Below the pieces are notes generated by a model. The model was not told the DNA's origin. It saw only the letters and a list, made by a program, of their open reading frames with translations, and did not search any database. From Glycomyces algeriensis (GTDB lineage: Bacteria > Actinomycetota > Actinomycetes > Mycobacteriales > Micromonosporaceae), in contig NZ_JAPZVR010000007.1 of assembly GCF_027622855.1 (NCBI RefSeq), positions 80,296 through 144,295 of the forward strand: a DNA stretch of 64,000 nucleotides, in the 5' to 3' direction. Position numbers and translations under genes: made by a program. This document shows, one piece after another, positions 55,860-64,000 of this stretch. Positions within the stretch are counted from its first letter, which is position 1. Each line of letters begins with the position of its first letter.

Positions 55860-55912
55860 GTCCGGGATCCAAATATTTCGGAGCAATGCCGTGAACAGGC
55901 ATGAAACACAGT

Positions 55913-55944
55913 GAGGGCCGGGCCCCCCACCGGACCCGGCCCTC
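55913..55944 (-). terminator. Terminator of msrA-sigK-rskA
   Basis: GAGGGCCGGG and CCCGGCCCTC form a 10-bp stem 16 bases after the rskA stop. It separates the regulators from the oxidoreductase promoter. Confidence 0.65.
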
Positions 55945-55960
55945 GCTCCTCCCCGAGCGC

Positions 55961-56701
55961 CTACGCGGGCAATGCCACGTCGGCGACCATCGGCAGGGTC
56001 GGGGCCGCAGACCCGCCCGCCGGCTCTTCGGTGACACCGATGAGGTCGGTGTCGCCCAGTCCATCGATCCACATCGTCGCCGAGGAGTCCCCGGCGTCCA
56101 TGACGCCCGCCGACTCCTGGCCGGCCTCGTCGACCAGCCACACCTGGTAGGAGCGGTCGTCGTCGACGGCGGCGAGGTCGGAGACGACCACGACGGCCTC
56201 GTCGAGCGACTCGGAGGCCACCACCGTGACGCGCCCGCCGCCGTCGGCCTCCTGGTAGGCGACCTCGGCATCCGGTGCCTCCAGGACCGCGGTCATACGG
56301 TCGGCCGTCGGCGACTCCTCCGGGCGCAGCACGGCCCAGGTCGCGAAGACGCCGGCGAACGCCGCGACGGCGGCCAGCGCGGCGGCGCCCACCGCGAGCC
56401 GCAAGCGCGGGAGGCGCAAGCGAGGCACGCGTCGGGCGGGCTTCGGCGCGGCCTCCGGCTCGCTGACGAGCGGGGCCTCCTGCCGGGTCCGGCGCACTTC
56501 GGCGAGGACGCGTTCGCGAAGAGCCGCAGGCGGTTCGGCCAGGGTCACGTCGGAGAGCCGCCACACCGCCTCGCGCAGTTCGCCCGCCTCCTGGGCGCAC
56601 GAGGCGCATTCGGTCAGGTGCTCCTCGACCTGGCGGCGCTCGTCCGCGTCGACCGCGTCGAGGGCCCAGGCGCCGATGAGGGTGTGGACTTCGGTGCTCA
56701 T
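55961..56701 (-). CDS. rskA: Anti-sigma-K factor RskA
   Basis: A 246-residue membrane anti-sigma factor. The cytoplasmic part has HTLIGAWALDAVDADERRQVEEHL and HLTECASCAQE, a zinc-type HxxxCxxC site. One helix (about 105-124) precedes an external RskA domain with SYQVWLVDEAGQ. It holds SigK inactive until proteolysis or redox release. The ATG start overlaps the sigK stop as ATGA, so they are cotranslated. Confidence 0.93.
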   Translation of the reverse strand: MSTEVHTLIGAWALDAVDADERRQVEEHLTECASCAQEAGELREAVWRLSDVTLAEPPAALRERVLAEVRRTRQEAPLVSEPEAAPKPARRVPRLRLPRLRLAVGAAALAAVAAFAGVFATWAVLRPEESPTADRMTAVLEAPDAEVAYQEADGGGRVTVVASESLDEAVVVVSDLAAVDDDRSYQVWLVDEAGQESAGVMDAGDSSATMWIDGLGDTDLIGVTEEPAGGSAAPTLPMVADVALPA

Positions 56702-57312
56702 CGGGCCACCTCCAGGCAGTCGCGCAGTTTCGCGAGGCCGTCGCGGATCCGCGTCTTCACGGTGGGGACGGCGGCCTCGAGCAGGGTCGCGACCTGCCGG
56801 TACGTGTGGCCGCCGTAGTAGGCGAGGGTGACGGCCTGCCGCTGGAGCTCGGTGAGGGTCTTCAGGCAGCGGCGCACCTGGCGGTGCTCCAGGCGGCTCG
56901 TCGCGGCCTCGACCACGGAGTCGTACTCGGTCTCGGTACTGCTGGCGGCGGCCCGGCGCTCGCGGTCCCCGGCGGCCTGCGCGGACCGGACCCGGTCGAC
57001 GGCGCGGCGGTGGGCGATCGTGGTGATCCAGGCGCCGGCCGACCCGCGGTGCTCGTCGAAGCGGGTGGCGGTGCGCCACACCTCGACCAGGACCTCCTGG
57101 GCGACCTCCTCGGCCTGGGCCGGGTCGCGCAGGACCCGCACGCAGAGGCCGTAGACGCGCGGCGCCATCAGGTCGTAGAGGGCGGCGAAGGCCGCGTCCT
57201 CCCCGAGGGCGGTGCGGTGCAGCAGCGCCTCCGGGGTCGCGGCCCCGGCATCGGGGACGGCGGTCAGCCGCGGTTCACGCCGGGGCCCGGGCCCGGCACC
57301 GGTGTCGAACAT
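56698..57312 (-). CDS. sigK: ECF sigma factor SigK
   Basis: A 204-residue ECF sigma factor. Region 2 has ALYDLMAPRVYGLCVRVL and EEVAQEVLVEVWRTATRFD; region 4 has ELQRQAVTLAYYGGHTYRQV and VPTVKTRIRDGLAKLRDCL. Cysteines in RRCLKTL and LRDCLEV are exactly 50 residues apart, the spacing of the redox-sensing pair in M. tuberculosis SigK (Cys133/Cys183). ATG at 57312 has GGAG seven bases upstream and follows the msrA stop by two bases; a GTG at 57318 is the alternative. It is followed by rskA. Confidence 0.93.
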   Translation of the reverse strand: MFDTGAGPGPRREPRLTAVPDAGAATPEALLHRTALGEDAAFAALYDLMAPRVYGLCVRVLRDPAQAEEVAQEVLVEVWRTATRFDEHRGSAGAWITTIAHRRAVDRVRSAQAAGDRERRAAASSTETEYDSVVEAATSRLEHRQVRRCLKTLTELQRQAVTLAYYGGHTYRQVATLLEAAVPTVKTRIRDGLAKLRDCLEVAR

Positions 57313-57314
57313 CC

Positions 57315-58010
<696 letters not shown>

Positions 58011-58075
58011 CCGGCAAGTCTGTCACGCGCGAATAACGATCGCCAGCGGTCCGCGTGAGACGTTAACGTATGCGC

Positions 58076-58462
58076 ATGGTTGCAAAAATAGGACAAGTCA
58101 CGTTCGACTGCCGGGACGGGTACACCCTGTCGCGGTTCTGGACGCAGGTCACCGGTTACACCGAGGTCCCCGACGACCCGAACCTCCCCGAGCACTCCCA
58201 GCACTTCATCGGCCCCGACGGCAAGCACCCGGGGCTGCTCTTCATCAACGTGCCCGACGCCAAGACGGTGAAGAACCGCCTCCACCTCGACCTCGTGCCC
58301 GACACGACCCGCGACGAGGAGGTCGAGCGGCTCCTCGCGCTCGGCGCCACCGTCTACGAGGACCACCGCAAGGAGGACGGCACGGGCTGGGTGACGATGC
58401 TCGACCCCGAGGGCAACGAGTTCTGCGTCGAGCGCTCCGAAGCCGAACGCGGCAGGCACTAG
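58076..58462 (+). CDS. VOC family (glyoxalase-like) protein
   Basis: A 128-residue protein of the Glyoxalase_6 type: IGQVTFDCRDGYTLSRFWTQVTGY, RLHLDLVPDT and MLDPEGNEFCV, the usual metal-site strands. The substrate is unknown. The ATG at 58076 lies six bases after TAACGT; the ATG two codons upstream is the alternative. It is divergent from msrA. Confidence 0.9.
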   Translation: MVAKIGQVTFDCRDGYTLSRFWTQVTGYTEVPDDPNLPEHSQHFIGPDGKHPGLLFINVPDAKTVKNRLHLDLVPDTTRDEEVERLLALGATVYEDHRKEDGTGWVTMLDPEGNEFCVERSEAERGRH

Positions 58463-58595
58463 GCACCGCAGCCGACCCCCGCACCACCGCCCCGGTCCGG
58501 CGACGGCGACGCCGCGGGCACCCGTCGCGATGACGGGCGCCCGCGGCGCGAAGTCTGACGGGTGTGTCCCGCGATGCCTGCCGAGGGGCGGGGTC

Positions 58596-58859
58596 CTACT
58601 TCTCGGCCACGGCGTCCATCTCGCCGTCGCCGTCGGCGTCCACCACGGCCGCGTCGTACTTGCCGTCGCCGTCGTTGTCGAGCAGCACGTGGTCGATGAC
58701 GCCGTCGCCGTCGACGTCCACGGCCTTCATGTCCGCGGTGCCGTCGCCGTCCACGTCAACGTGGTACTCGACAGAGCCGTCCTCGTTGCGCCGCACGCCG
58801 ACCGTCTCGTCGACGCCGTCACCGGTGATGTCCATCTTGTGTACTTCGTCGAAGCCCAT
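58596..58859 (-). CDS. Small protein with five Asp-rich calcium-type repeats
   Basis: An 87-residue acidic protein made almost only of DxDGDG loops: DITGDGVDE, DVDGDGTAD, DVDGDGVID, DNDGDGKYD and DADGDGEMD, 16-18 residues apart. They resemble EF-hand, dockerin or thrombospondin type 3 calcium loops without full flanking helices. No signal peptide, so it is probably a cytoplasmic calcium binder. TTAAGGGG lies before the ATG at 58859. It is convergent with the VOC gene and divergent from CGS. Confidence 0.85.
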   Translation of the reverse strand: MGFDEVHKMDITGDGVDETVGVRRNEDGSVEYHVDVDGDGTADMKAVDVDGDGVIDHVLLDNDGDGKYDAAVVDADGDGEMDAVAEK

Positions 58860-58951
58860 GAGGCGCCCCTTAACTGAAGTCGGAAAGTGTTGTCTGCACG
58901 ATAGCGTGCCTATCCATAGGCAGTGGTACTCGCGTCGGTTAGCGTAGGGAC

Positions 58952-60097
58952 ATGCATGAGGGTCACGGGTTTTCCACACGAGCCATCCACGCCGGGCAGG
59001 AGCCCGACCCGCTCACCGGCGCGGTCGTCCCGCCGATCTACGCGACCTCGACCTACAAGCAGGACGGCGTCGGCGGGCTCCGCGGCGGCTACGAGTACTC
59101 CCGGTCGGGCAACCCGACCCGCACCGCGCTCGAGACCTGCCTGGCCTCCATCGAAGGCGGCTCACGCGGCTTCGCGTTCGCGTCCGGCCTCGCCGCCGAG
59201 GACACCATCCTGAGGGCCCTCCTCGCGCCCGGCGACCACGTCGTCATCCCCGACGACGCCTACGGCGGCACGTTCCGCCTCTTCGACAAGGTCGCCAAGC
59301 GCTGGGGCGTGGAGTACACCGCCGCCCCCATCGCCGACGTCGACTCGGTCGCCTCGGCCATGAACGCGCGCACCAAGATGGTGTGGATCGAGACCCCCAC
59401 CAACCCGCTGCTCAACATCGCCGACATCGAGCAGCTCGCCGACCTGGCGCACCGCGCCGGCGCGCTCGTCGTCGTCGACAACACCTTCGCCAGCCCGTAC
59501 CTGCAGCAGCCGCTCGCGCTCGGCGCCGACCTCGTCGTGCACTCCACGACCAAGTACATCGGCGGCCACTCCGACGTCGTCGGCGGCGCGATCGTCGTGC
59601 AGGACAGCGAGATCGCCGACGCCATCGCGTTCCACCACAACTCGATGGGCGGCGTCGCCGGACCCTTCGACGCGTTCCTCACCCTGCGCGGCATCAAGAC
59701 CCTCGGGGTGCGCATGGACCGCCACTGCGACAACGCCGAAGCCGTCGCCGAGTTCCTCGCCGGGCACGCCAAGGTCGCCGAGGTCCGCTACCCCGGGCTC
59801 TCCACCCACCCCGGACACGACGTGGCGGGCAAGCAGATGAAGCGCTACGGCGGCATGATCTCCTTCCGCCACAAGGACGGCGAGCAGGCCGCGGTCGACC
59901 TCTGCTCCCGCACTGAAGTGTTCACGCTCGGCGAATCGCTCGGCGGCGTCGAATCCCTCGTCGAGCACCCCGGGCGCATGACGCACGCCTCGGCCGCCGG
60001 CAGCGCCCTCGAGGTCCCCGCGGACCTCGTGCGCCTCTCCGTCGGCATCGAGGACGCCGACGACCTCCTGGCCGACCTGCGCCAGGCCCTGGGATAG
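58952..60097 (+). CDS. metB: Cystathionine gamma-synthase
   Basis: A 381-residue PLP enzyme of the Cys/Met metabolism family that makes cystathionine from an activated homoserine and cysteine. GFSTRAIHAGQEPDP opens the chain, YSRSGNPTR binds the cofactor, and the PLP lysine is in HSTTKYIGGHSD. The C-terminal SLGGVESLVEHPGRMTHAS is complete. Cystathionine gamma-lyase cannot be excluded. TAGCGT ends six bases before the ATG, a leaderless layout. Confidence 0.9.
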   Translation: MHEGHGFSTRAIHAGQEPDPLTGAVVPPIYATSTYKQDGVGGLRGGYEYSRSGNPTRTALETCLASIEGGSRGFAFASGLAAEDTILRALLAPGDHVVIPDDAYGGTFRLFDKVAKRWGVEYTAAPIADVDSVASAMNARTKMVWIETPTNPLLNIADIEQLADLAHRAGALVVVDNTFASPYLQQPLALGADLVVHSTTKYIGGHSDVVGGAIVVQDSEIADAIAFHHNSMGGVAGPFDAFLTLRGIKTLGVRMDRHCDNAEAVAEFLAGHAKVAEVRYPGLSTHPGHDVAGKQMKRYGGMISFRHKDGEQAAVDLCSRTEVFTLGESLGGVESLVEHPGRMTHASAAGSALEVPADLVRLSVGIEDADDLLADLRQALG

Positions 60098-60143
60098 CCG
60101 GACCGGCACCACCAACCTCCCCCGCGAGAAAGAAGGACGTGCA

Positions 60144-61511
60144 GTGAGCTGGTCGGGAACCACCGCGCAGCAGATAGCCAAGGCAGTCCGGCGCGGCGAC
60201 GCCGACGCCGCGATCGTCGTCGACCACCACCTCCGCCGCATCGAGGACCACCGCGAGACCGAAGGCGCCCTCACCAGCGTCCGCAAGATCGAATCCCTCG
60301 CCGAGGCCGCGGCCGTCGACGAGATCGACAACCGCGACTCCCTGCCCGCCGCGGGCGTGCCCGTGGCCGTCTGCGAGCAGCTCGCCGTCACCGGCCACGC
60401 GCCCCGGCTCGGCTCCAACGCCGCCGTACTCCCGATCGCCGACACCGACCACCAAGCGGTGCAGCGCATCCGCGGGGCCGGCGCCGTGATCGTGGCCTTC
60501 GGGCGCTCCTCCGAGCTCGGGCTCTGGCCCGCCACCGACGACGACGGGAACGTCCCGGCCAACCCGTGGCGCCCCGACCGCGGCATCGGCGGCCCCAGCG
60601 GCGGCACCGCGCTCGCCGTCGCCACCGGCGCCGCGCCCATCGGCATCGGCCTCGACGGCCCGGGCTCGGCCGGCGGCGTGCGCACCGCGGCCGCCGCGTG
60701 CGGCATCGTCGCCTACAGCCCCGAGCACGTGCCCGCGGACATCAACACCGACCCCGAGCACTGGCTCGGCGCCCACACCGGGGTCATGGCCACCACCGTC
60801 GAGGACGCCGCCCTCGCCTACGCGGCCCTCACCCACCGCCACCCGCGCTCCACCGGCGACCCCGGGCGGCTCCGCATCGCGGCCACCAACGTCGCCCCGC
60901 TCCTGGCCCGCGTCGACGACGACGCCACGAAGTGGCTGCTCAAAGCCGTGCGCTCCCTCACCGACCTCGGCCACGACACGTTCCGCGCGAAGCCCCGCTT
61001 CGGCGCCCGCCTGACCCCGGCCTCCTCGGGGGCCTGGACCTGCGCGGCGTACCTGCGCAGCCTCAAATGCGGGCCCGACGGCCTGCAGCGGCGCACCAAG
61101 CGGCTCGTGTCGGTGGGCGAGAAGACCTACCTGCGCGGCCTCTTCGGCGGCGTCCTCGGCGACGGCAACCGCGTCCGCCGCCACCTCGAGGACTGGTTCG
61201 ACCTCGAGGACTACGACCTGCTCATCACCCCGGGCCTCCCCGCGGCGCCCCCGGCGGCCAAGGAGTGGTCCACGGAGACCCTGCGCGCCAACGTGACCCA
61301 CCTCGCCAGCGCCGCCGCGTTCACCGCCCCCTTCGGCCTCGCCGGCCTCCCGGCCCTGGTCGTCCCGGTCGGCATGCGCAGCGACGGCGCCCCCGCCACC
61401 GTGCAGCTCGTCGGCCCGCCCGGCTCCACCGGCCGCCTCTTCGACGTCGCGGCCCAACTCGTCGCCAAACTCCGCCCCCGCCGCTACGCCCCCGGCCTCA
61501 GCTGGGACTGA
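60144..61511 (+). CDS. Amidase-fold protein lacking catalytic residues
   Basis: A 455-residue amidase-signature protein. The fold marks are present (AGVPVAVCEQLAVTGH, GIGGPSGGTALAVATGAAP, GLDGPGSAGGVRTAAAACG), but the lysine expected in PVAVK is Cys77 and the cis-serine position in GGSSGG is Pro151; only the nucleophile-position Ser175 remains. It is therefore unlikely to be a normal Ser-Ser-Lys amidase. GTG at 60144 follows AAGAAGGA and lies 46 bases after metB. Confidence 0.85.
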   Translation: MSWSGTTAQQIAKAVRRGDADAAIVVDHHLRRIEDHRETEGALTSVRKIESLAEAAAVDEIDNRDSLPAAGVPVAVCEQLAVTGHAPRLGSNAAVLPIADTDHQAVQRIRGAGAVIVAFGRSSELGLWPATDDDGNVPANPWRPDRGIGGPSGGTALAVATGAAPIGIGLDGPGSAGGVRTAAAACGIVAYSPEHVPADINTDPEHWLGAHTGVMATTVEDAALAYAALTHRHPRSTGDPGRLRIAATNVAPLLARVDDDATKWLLKAVRSLTDLGHDTFRAKPRFGARLTPASSGAWTCAAYLRSLKCGPDGLQRRTKRLVSVGEKTYLRGLFGGVLGDGNRVRRHLEDWFDLEDYDLLITPGLPAAPPAAKEWSTETLRANVTHLASAAAFTAPFGLAGLPALVVPVGMRSDGAPATVQLVGPPGSTGRLFDVAAQLVAKLRPRRYAPGLSWD

Positions 61512-61525
61512 CGAAGACCACGAAG

Positions 61526-61555
61526 GGCCCCTCGCGCCGAGCGCGAGGGGCCTTT
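61526..61555 (+). terminator. Terminator after the amidase-fold gene
   Basis: GGCCCCTCGCGC and GCGCGAGGGGCC pair over CGA and are followed by TTT. Confidence 0.85.
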
Positions 61556-61709
61556 CCCATGCCATGGAAGCCCGCCCCTCCCGTGAGCACCCGCCCGCAC
61601 CTGCCTTAAAACCAACCCGCCGCCCCGCCCGACCAGCCCCGCAAACCCCCAGCTCACCAACGTGACCGCCATCTCCAGCCCCTCCCTGGGGCGCCCCCCG
61701 AACACTGTG

Positions 61710-61715
61710 TAAACT
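61710..61715 (+). promoter_or_regulatory. Probable -10 element of the tRNA-Ala gene
   Basis: TAAACT 42-47 bases before the tRNA 5' end, in a 244-base gap with no gene. The matching -35 is weak. Confidence 0.4.
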
Positions 61716-61756
61716 AGTGCCGGTTCCAAGGTCTAGGCCTCTGGAACGCCAATCAA

Positions 61757-61829
61757 GGGGCTTTGGCGCAGTTGGTAGCGCGTTTCCATGGCATGGAAAA
61801 GGTCAGGGGTTCGAATCCCCTAAGCTCCA
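61757..61829 (+). tRNA. tRNA-Ala (anticodon GGC)
   Basis: A 73-base cloverleaf. The acceptor stem GGGGCTT/AAGCTCC includes G3-U70, the alanine identity pair. D arm GCGCAGTTGGTAGCGC, anticodon loop ATGGCAT with GGC, T arm AGGGGTTCGAATCCCCT and discriminator A are all standard. CCA is not encoded. Confidence 0.97.
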
Positions 61830-61883
61830 CAGCATATTGAGTGCATGAGCGGTCATCGAGTCGATGACCGCTCTTTGCTGTGC

Positions 61884-62813
61884 CTAGGGGAGTGCTCTCG
61901 TTGCCGGCGGCGCGCTGCGGGTCCGGGTTTGGGTTGGTTGCAGGTGGGTGGTGAGGAAGCGGATCTGGTCGGCGATGGCTTGGTCGACGGCGGGCGGGTG
62001 GTAGATGGTGAAGTGGTCGGCGTCGTAGTGCTTGAGTTCGGCCCGGGATGCCTTGTCGGCGACGCGTTCGGCGATGCGCGGGGAGATGAGGTTCTCTCGG
62101 TCGCAGGCGCAGATCAGGAGCGGGCAGCGCACTTTGGACGCTTTGGCGGAGGCGTTGTAGAAGAGCATGTCGAGCCCGGAGGCCGCGGTGATGCGGTTGT
62201 CGAAGACGTATCCGGGTGGGGCGACCGACCTCCAGCCTTCGAGTGCGCCGGGCTGGTTGACGAAGGCGCGCTCGCCGGGGCGTCCGACTAGCGGCACGTA
62301 GCGCCGCCGCAGCCCGAAAGCGGCTCGGACCACGTCGGAGAGGATCGGCCCGGTCATGCGGAGCAGGTGCCGCGCTCCGGCGCGGGTGACGACGGCCCGG
62401 CCGCTGAGCACGGGGCATTGCACGACCGCGGCGACGAGGTCGTGATGGCGGGCGGCCGCGGTGAGCGCGTGGCTGGAGCCGAAGGAGGTGCCCCAGACCG
62501 CGATCCGGGCGGCGTCGATCTCGGGACGCGAGCGGGCGAAGGCGAGGGCCGCGTCCACATCGGCGGCGTAGCGGCGCTGGCTCACGAGCTGACGGGGCTG
62601 GCCGCCGGACTCGCCGAGGTGGCGGAAGTCGAAGGCCACCACGGCGATGCCGACTTCGGAGAAGGCCCGCTCGTACTGAGCGAGCATCATTTCGTGGGTG
62701 GCGCCTCCGCCGTGGACGAGGACGACGGCCGGGTGCGGGCCGGGCCCGTCGGGCAGGGTGAGCCAAGCTGCGCAGTTGTCGCGCCCGGAGGGGAAGGTGG
62801 TCTGGATGGTCAT
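61884..62813 (-). CDS. Alpha/beta hydrolase (dienelactone hydrolase-like)
   Basis: A 309-residue hydrolase. LVHGGGATHEMM, FDFRHLGESGG and the nucleophile elbow GTSFGSS (serine near 117) are clear; His in YDADHFTIY and Asp in CACDREN complete the triad. No signal peptide. It is divergent from a TetR regulator and two inverted repeats lie between them. The ATG at 62813 is preferred over the one six codons upstream. Confidence 0.88.
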   Translation of the reverse strand: MTIQTTFPSGRDNCAAWLTLPDGPGPHPAVVLVHGGGATHEMMLAQYERAFSEVGIAVVAFDFRHLGESGGQPRQLVSQRRYAADVDAALAFARSRPEIDAARIAVWGTSFGSSHALTAAARHHDLVAAVVQCPVLSGRAVVTRAGARHLLRMTGPILSDVVRAAFGLRRRYVPLVGRPGERAFVNQPGALEGWRSVAPPGYVFDNRITAASGLDMLFYNASAKASKVRCPLLICACDRENLISPRIAERVADKASRAELKHYDADHFTIYHPPAVDQAIADQIRFLTTHLQPTQTRTRSAPPATRALP

Positions 62814-62830
62814 GACACCTCGATTAGGCA

Positions 62831-62881
62831 CGTTGTATGTGAACGACTCGAGTTAATCACGTACCTTGTACTTAAACAAGG
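62831..62881. promoter_or_regulatory. Divergent operator region, hydrolase / tetR
   Basis: CGTT-GTATGTG-AACG (62831-62845) and CCTTGT-ACTTAA-ACAAGG (62864-62881) are inverted repeats. They also read as direct repeats of AC(G/C)TTGTA...AAC. The 74-base gap is AT-rich for this genome. Confidence 0.6.
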
Positions 62882-62887
62882 AGAGGT

Positions 62888-63517
62888 ATGCCCGCACCCA
62901 GAAAATTCACCCGCGAGCAGTTGCGCACGGTCGCCTTGGCGATGGTCGACGAGCAGGGCTTGGCCGCGTTGACCATGCGCAGCCTCGCATCAGCGCTCGG
63001 CACCGGAGCGATGACGATCTACAACTACGTCGACGGCCGCGAAGGACTCGAGCAACTGGTCACCGAGGCGGTCATGGCCGAGGCGCGCTGGGACGACGTC
63101 ACCGGGGAATGGAGCGAGGCGGTCACCGCCGTGGCCGTCGGGATGTGGCGGGCCGTCCGCGCCCACCCTCACGCGATTCCGCTGATCCTCACCCGCCGCA
63201 GTCTCGACCCGTCCACCCTTGCCACCGCCGAGGCCCTTCTGGGCGCTCTCGCGCACAGTGGCAGATCCGGCACCGACCTGCTGATCGCCTTCCGGCTGGT
63301 CACCGGTTTCATCACCGGTTCCGCCCAATCAGAGCTCGCCGGACCGCTCGCGGAGGGTCACGGTGACGACCCGGACGCGGCCACCGGCCGTGTCCGGTCG
63401 CTGTCCTCCGAGCGATTTCCTCACCTGATCGCGATCGCCCGAGCCGCGACTGCCAGCGACCCCGAAATCGAGTTCCGCACCGGGCTGCGCATCATCCTCA
63501 CCGGGCTCGCCGCATGA
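62888..63517 (+). CDS. TetR/AcrR family regulator with TetR_C-type domain
   Basis: A 209-residue regulator. FTREQLRTVALAMVDEQGLA and LTMRSLASALGTGAMTIYNYV form the DNA-binding domain; the C-terminal region (WSEAVTAVAVGMWRAVRAHP, FRLVTGFITGSAQSE) is of the type shared with tetracycline repressors. AAGGAGAGG precedes the ATG. It probably controls the divergent hydrolase. Confidence 0.92.
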   Translation: MPAPRKFTREQLRTVALAMVDEQGLAALTMRSLASALGTGAMTIYNYVDGREGLEQLVTEAVMAEARWDDVTGEWSEAVTAVAVGMWRAVRAHPHAIPLILTRRSLDPSTLATAEALLGALAHSGRSGTDLLIAFRLVTGFITGSAQSELAGPLAEGHGDDPDAATGRVRSLSSERFPHLIAIARAATASDPEIEFRTGLRIILTGLAA

Positions 63518-63691
63518 CGCTCCGCGCAAGGCGGCGGGTCAGCGTCCAAGGGCGGTTCTGCTCTGGAACAGGCCTGCTTGCGGTGGTTTCGAGCTGAGGT
63601 GACGGGTTCCAGCGGTGCCGGCCTTGCCAACGGATGGTCGCGAACCGGGCGTATGCATCGTGACAGGGACGCCATCTTCTTTGGAGGTTCG

Positions 63692-64000
63692 ATGCGTACG
63701 AGGTACATCGCCGCTGCTGCGGTGCTGGTGGGTGCGGGGCTGGTTCCCGGCGCCGCGGCGGCGGAGGAGCCGGGGGTTCCGGCATCCGCGGTAGTGGAGG
63801 AAGGCGCGACCGAGGTGGTGCTGCCGACCGGGGAGAGGGTGGCGATCACGCCCGACGGGGTCCTGGAGGTCGAGGGTGGCGCGTACAGCGTTGGGAGGAA
63901 CACCGACGGGGAGCGGCTCGTGACGCCGCTGCACGCGGTCGGCGAGGTGGCCGTGGGCGAGTACGACGCCGAATTGTTCAATGTGGACGATCCCGGCGGC
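63692..64000 (+). CDS. Secreted protein, partial; possibly S8 peptidase N-terminus
   Basis: 103 codons reach the right edge without a stop. A signal peptide (MRTRYIAAAAVLVGAG, cleavage near AAAA-EE at about 25) is followed by TEVVLPTGERVAITPDGVL and, later, LVTPLHAVGEVAVGEYDAEL. This pattern, a V-L-TGD/ERV strand then a short YDxxLFNV segment, resembles the N-terminal prodomain of actinobacterial subtilisin-like S8 peptidases. GGAGG lies five bases before the ATG. The rest is outside the window. Confidence 0.6.
   Translation, partial: MRTRYIAAAAVLVGAGLVPGAAAAEEPGVPASAVVEEGATEVVLPTGERVAITPDGVLEVEGGAYSVGRNTDGERLVTPLHAVGEVAVGEYDAELFNVDDPGG

Noticed and set aside
52295-55894. 1,199-codon open frame across photolyase, fasciclin and molybdopterin genes
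   Set aside because: It spans three well-recognised genes on the opposite strand and has no domain of its own.
61757-61829. tRNA-Ala as the attachment site of an integrated element
   Set aside because: No integrase gene and no second copy of the tRNA 3' end are seen within the flanking sequence.

Overview
This is a high-GC actinobacterial chromosome segment. The gene order ppiA-rhomboid ... crgA-srtE-(small membrane gene)-pabA and the block rpsF-ssb-rpsR-rplI-dnaB are both arrangements usually found near the actinobacterial replication origin. gnd, the class I fumarase and a cluster of DnaA boxes before dnaB fit the same setting. Glycomycetales (Glycomyces/Stackebrandtia type) or a relative is my best guess, from protein style only. 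I see no insertion sequence, prophage or CRISPR array. Both window edges cut genes: a DUF262 protein on the left and a secreted protein, possibly a peptidase, on the right.

Layout. 1-9.9 kb: DUF262 fragment, dnaE (pol III alpha), DUF4192 gene, a MobA-like nucleotidyltransferase lying between two G-quadruplex-capable tracts, ppiA plus rhomboid, a small membrane protein and an aminotransferase. 10-16.3 kb: PEBP-thiolase pair, crgA, class E sortase, small membrane protein, pabA, a DUF7144-like membrane protein and a YihY/BrkB protein. 16.4-25.1 kb: a two-component system, a carboxymuconolactone decarboxylase-like pair, an NTF2-like protein, three tandem NUDIX hydrolases, a hydrolase-TetR pair and gnd. 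25.3-35.5 kb: cystathionine beta-synthase, SRPBCC-ArsR pair under a strong palindrome, chitinase, MHYT sensor, an ESX/WXG-like protein directly behind fumarase, and the rpsF-ssb-rpsR-rplI operon. 35.7-44 kb: dnaB behind a phased DnaA-box array, GT87-like mannosyltransferase, RsbW-like ATPase, GDPD, and larB / 35-codon ORF / larC for the nickel-pincer cofactor. 44-53.6 kb: multicopper oxidase, a large LuxR (LAL) regulator, an MMPL exporter divergent from a MarR regulator, and photolyase. 53.6-58 kb: a redox locus msrA-sigK-rskA-molybdopterin oxidoreductase-MPT83-like fasciclin lipoprotein. 58-64 kb: VOC protein, a small Ca-binding-motif protein, cystathionine gamma-synthase, an amidase-fold protein lacking catalytic residues, tRNA-Ala(GGC), a hydrolase/TetR divergent pair and the start of a secreted protein.

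How the parts work together. DNA replication genes (dnaE, ssb, dnaB) carry DnaA boxes upstream of dnaE and dnaB, which suggests DnaA-linked control. Cysteine and methionine metabolism appears twice, as CBS and CGS. The sigK locus is the most system-like part. It has an ECF sigma factor with the cysteine spacing of mycobacterial SigK, its RskA anti-sigma factor and an extracytoplasmic redox/fasciclin output. Two copies of a CCATCC-N15-CCGAA(T/C) motif sit exactly where SigK-dependent promoters would be expected.

Many genes look leaderless: an actinobacterial -10 hexamer ends 6-7 bases before the ATG or GTG. I used this, together with Shine-Dalgarno sites, to choose starts. No similarity search was run; family names come from motifs I recognise.
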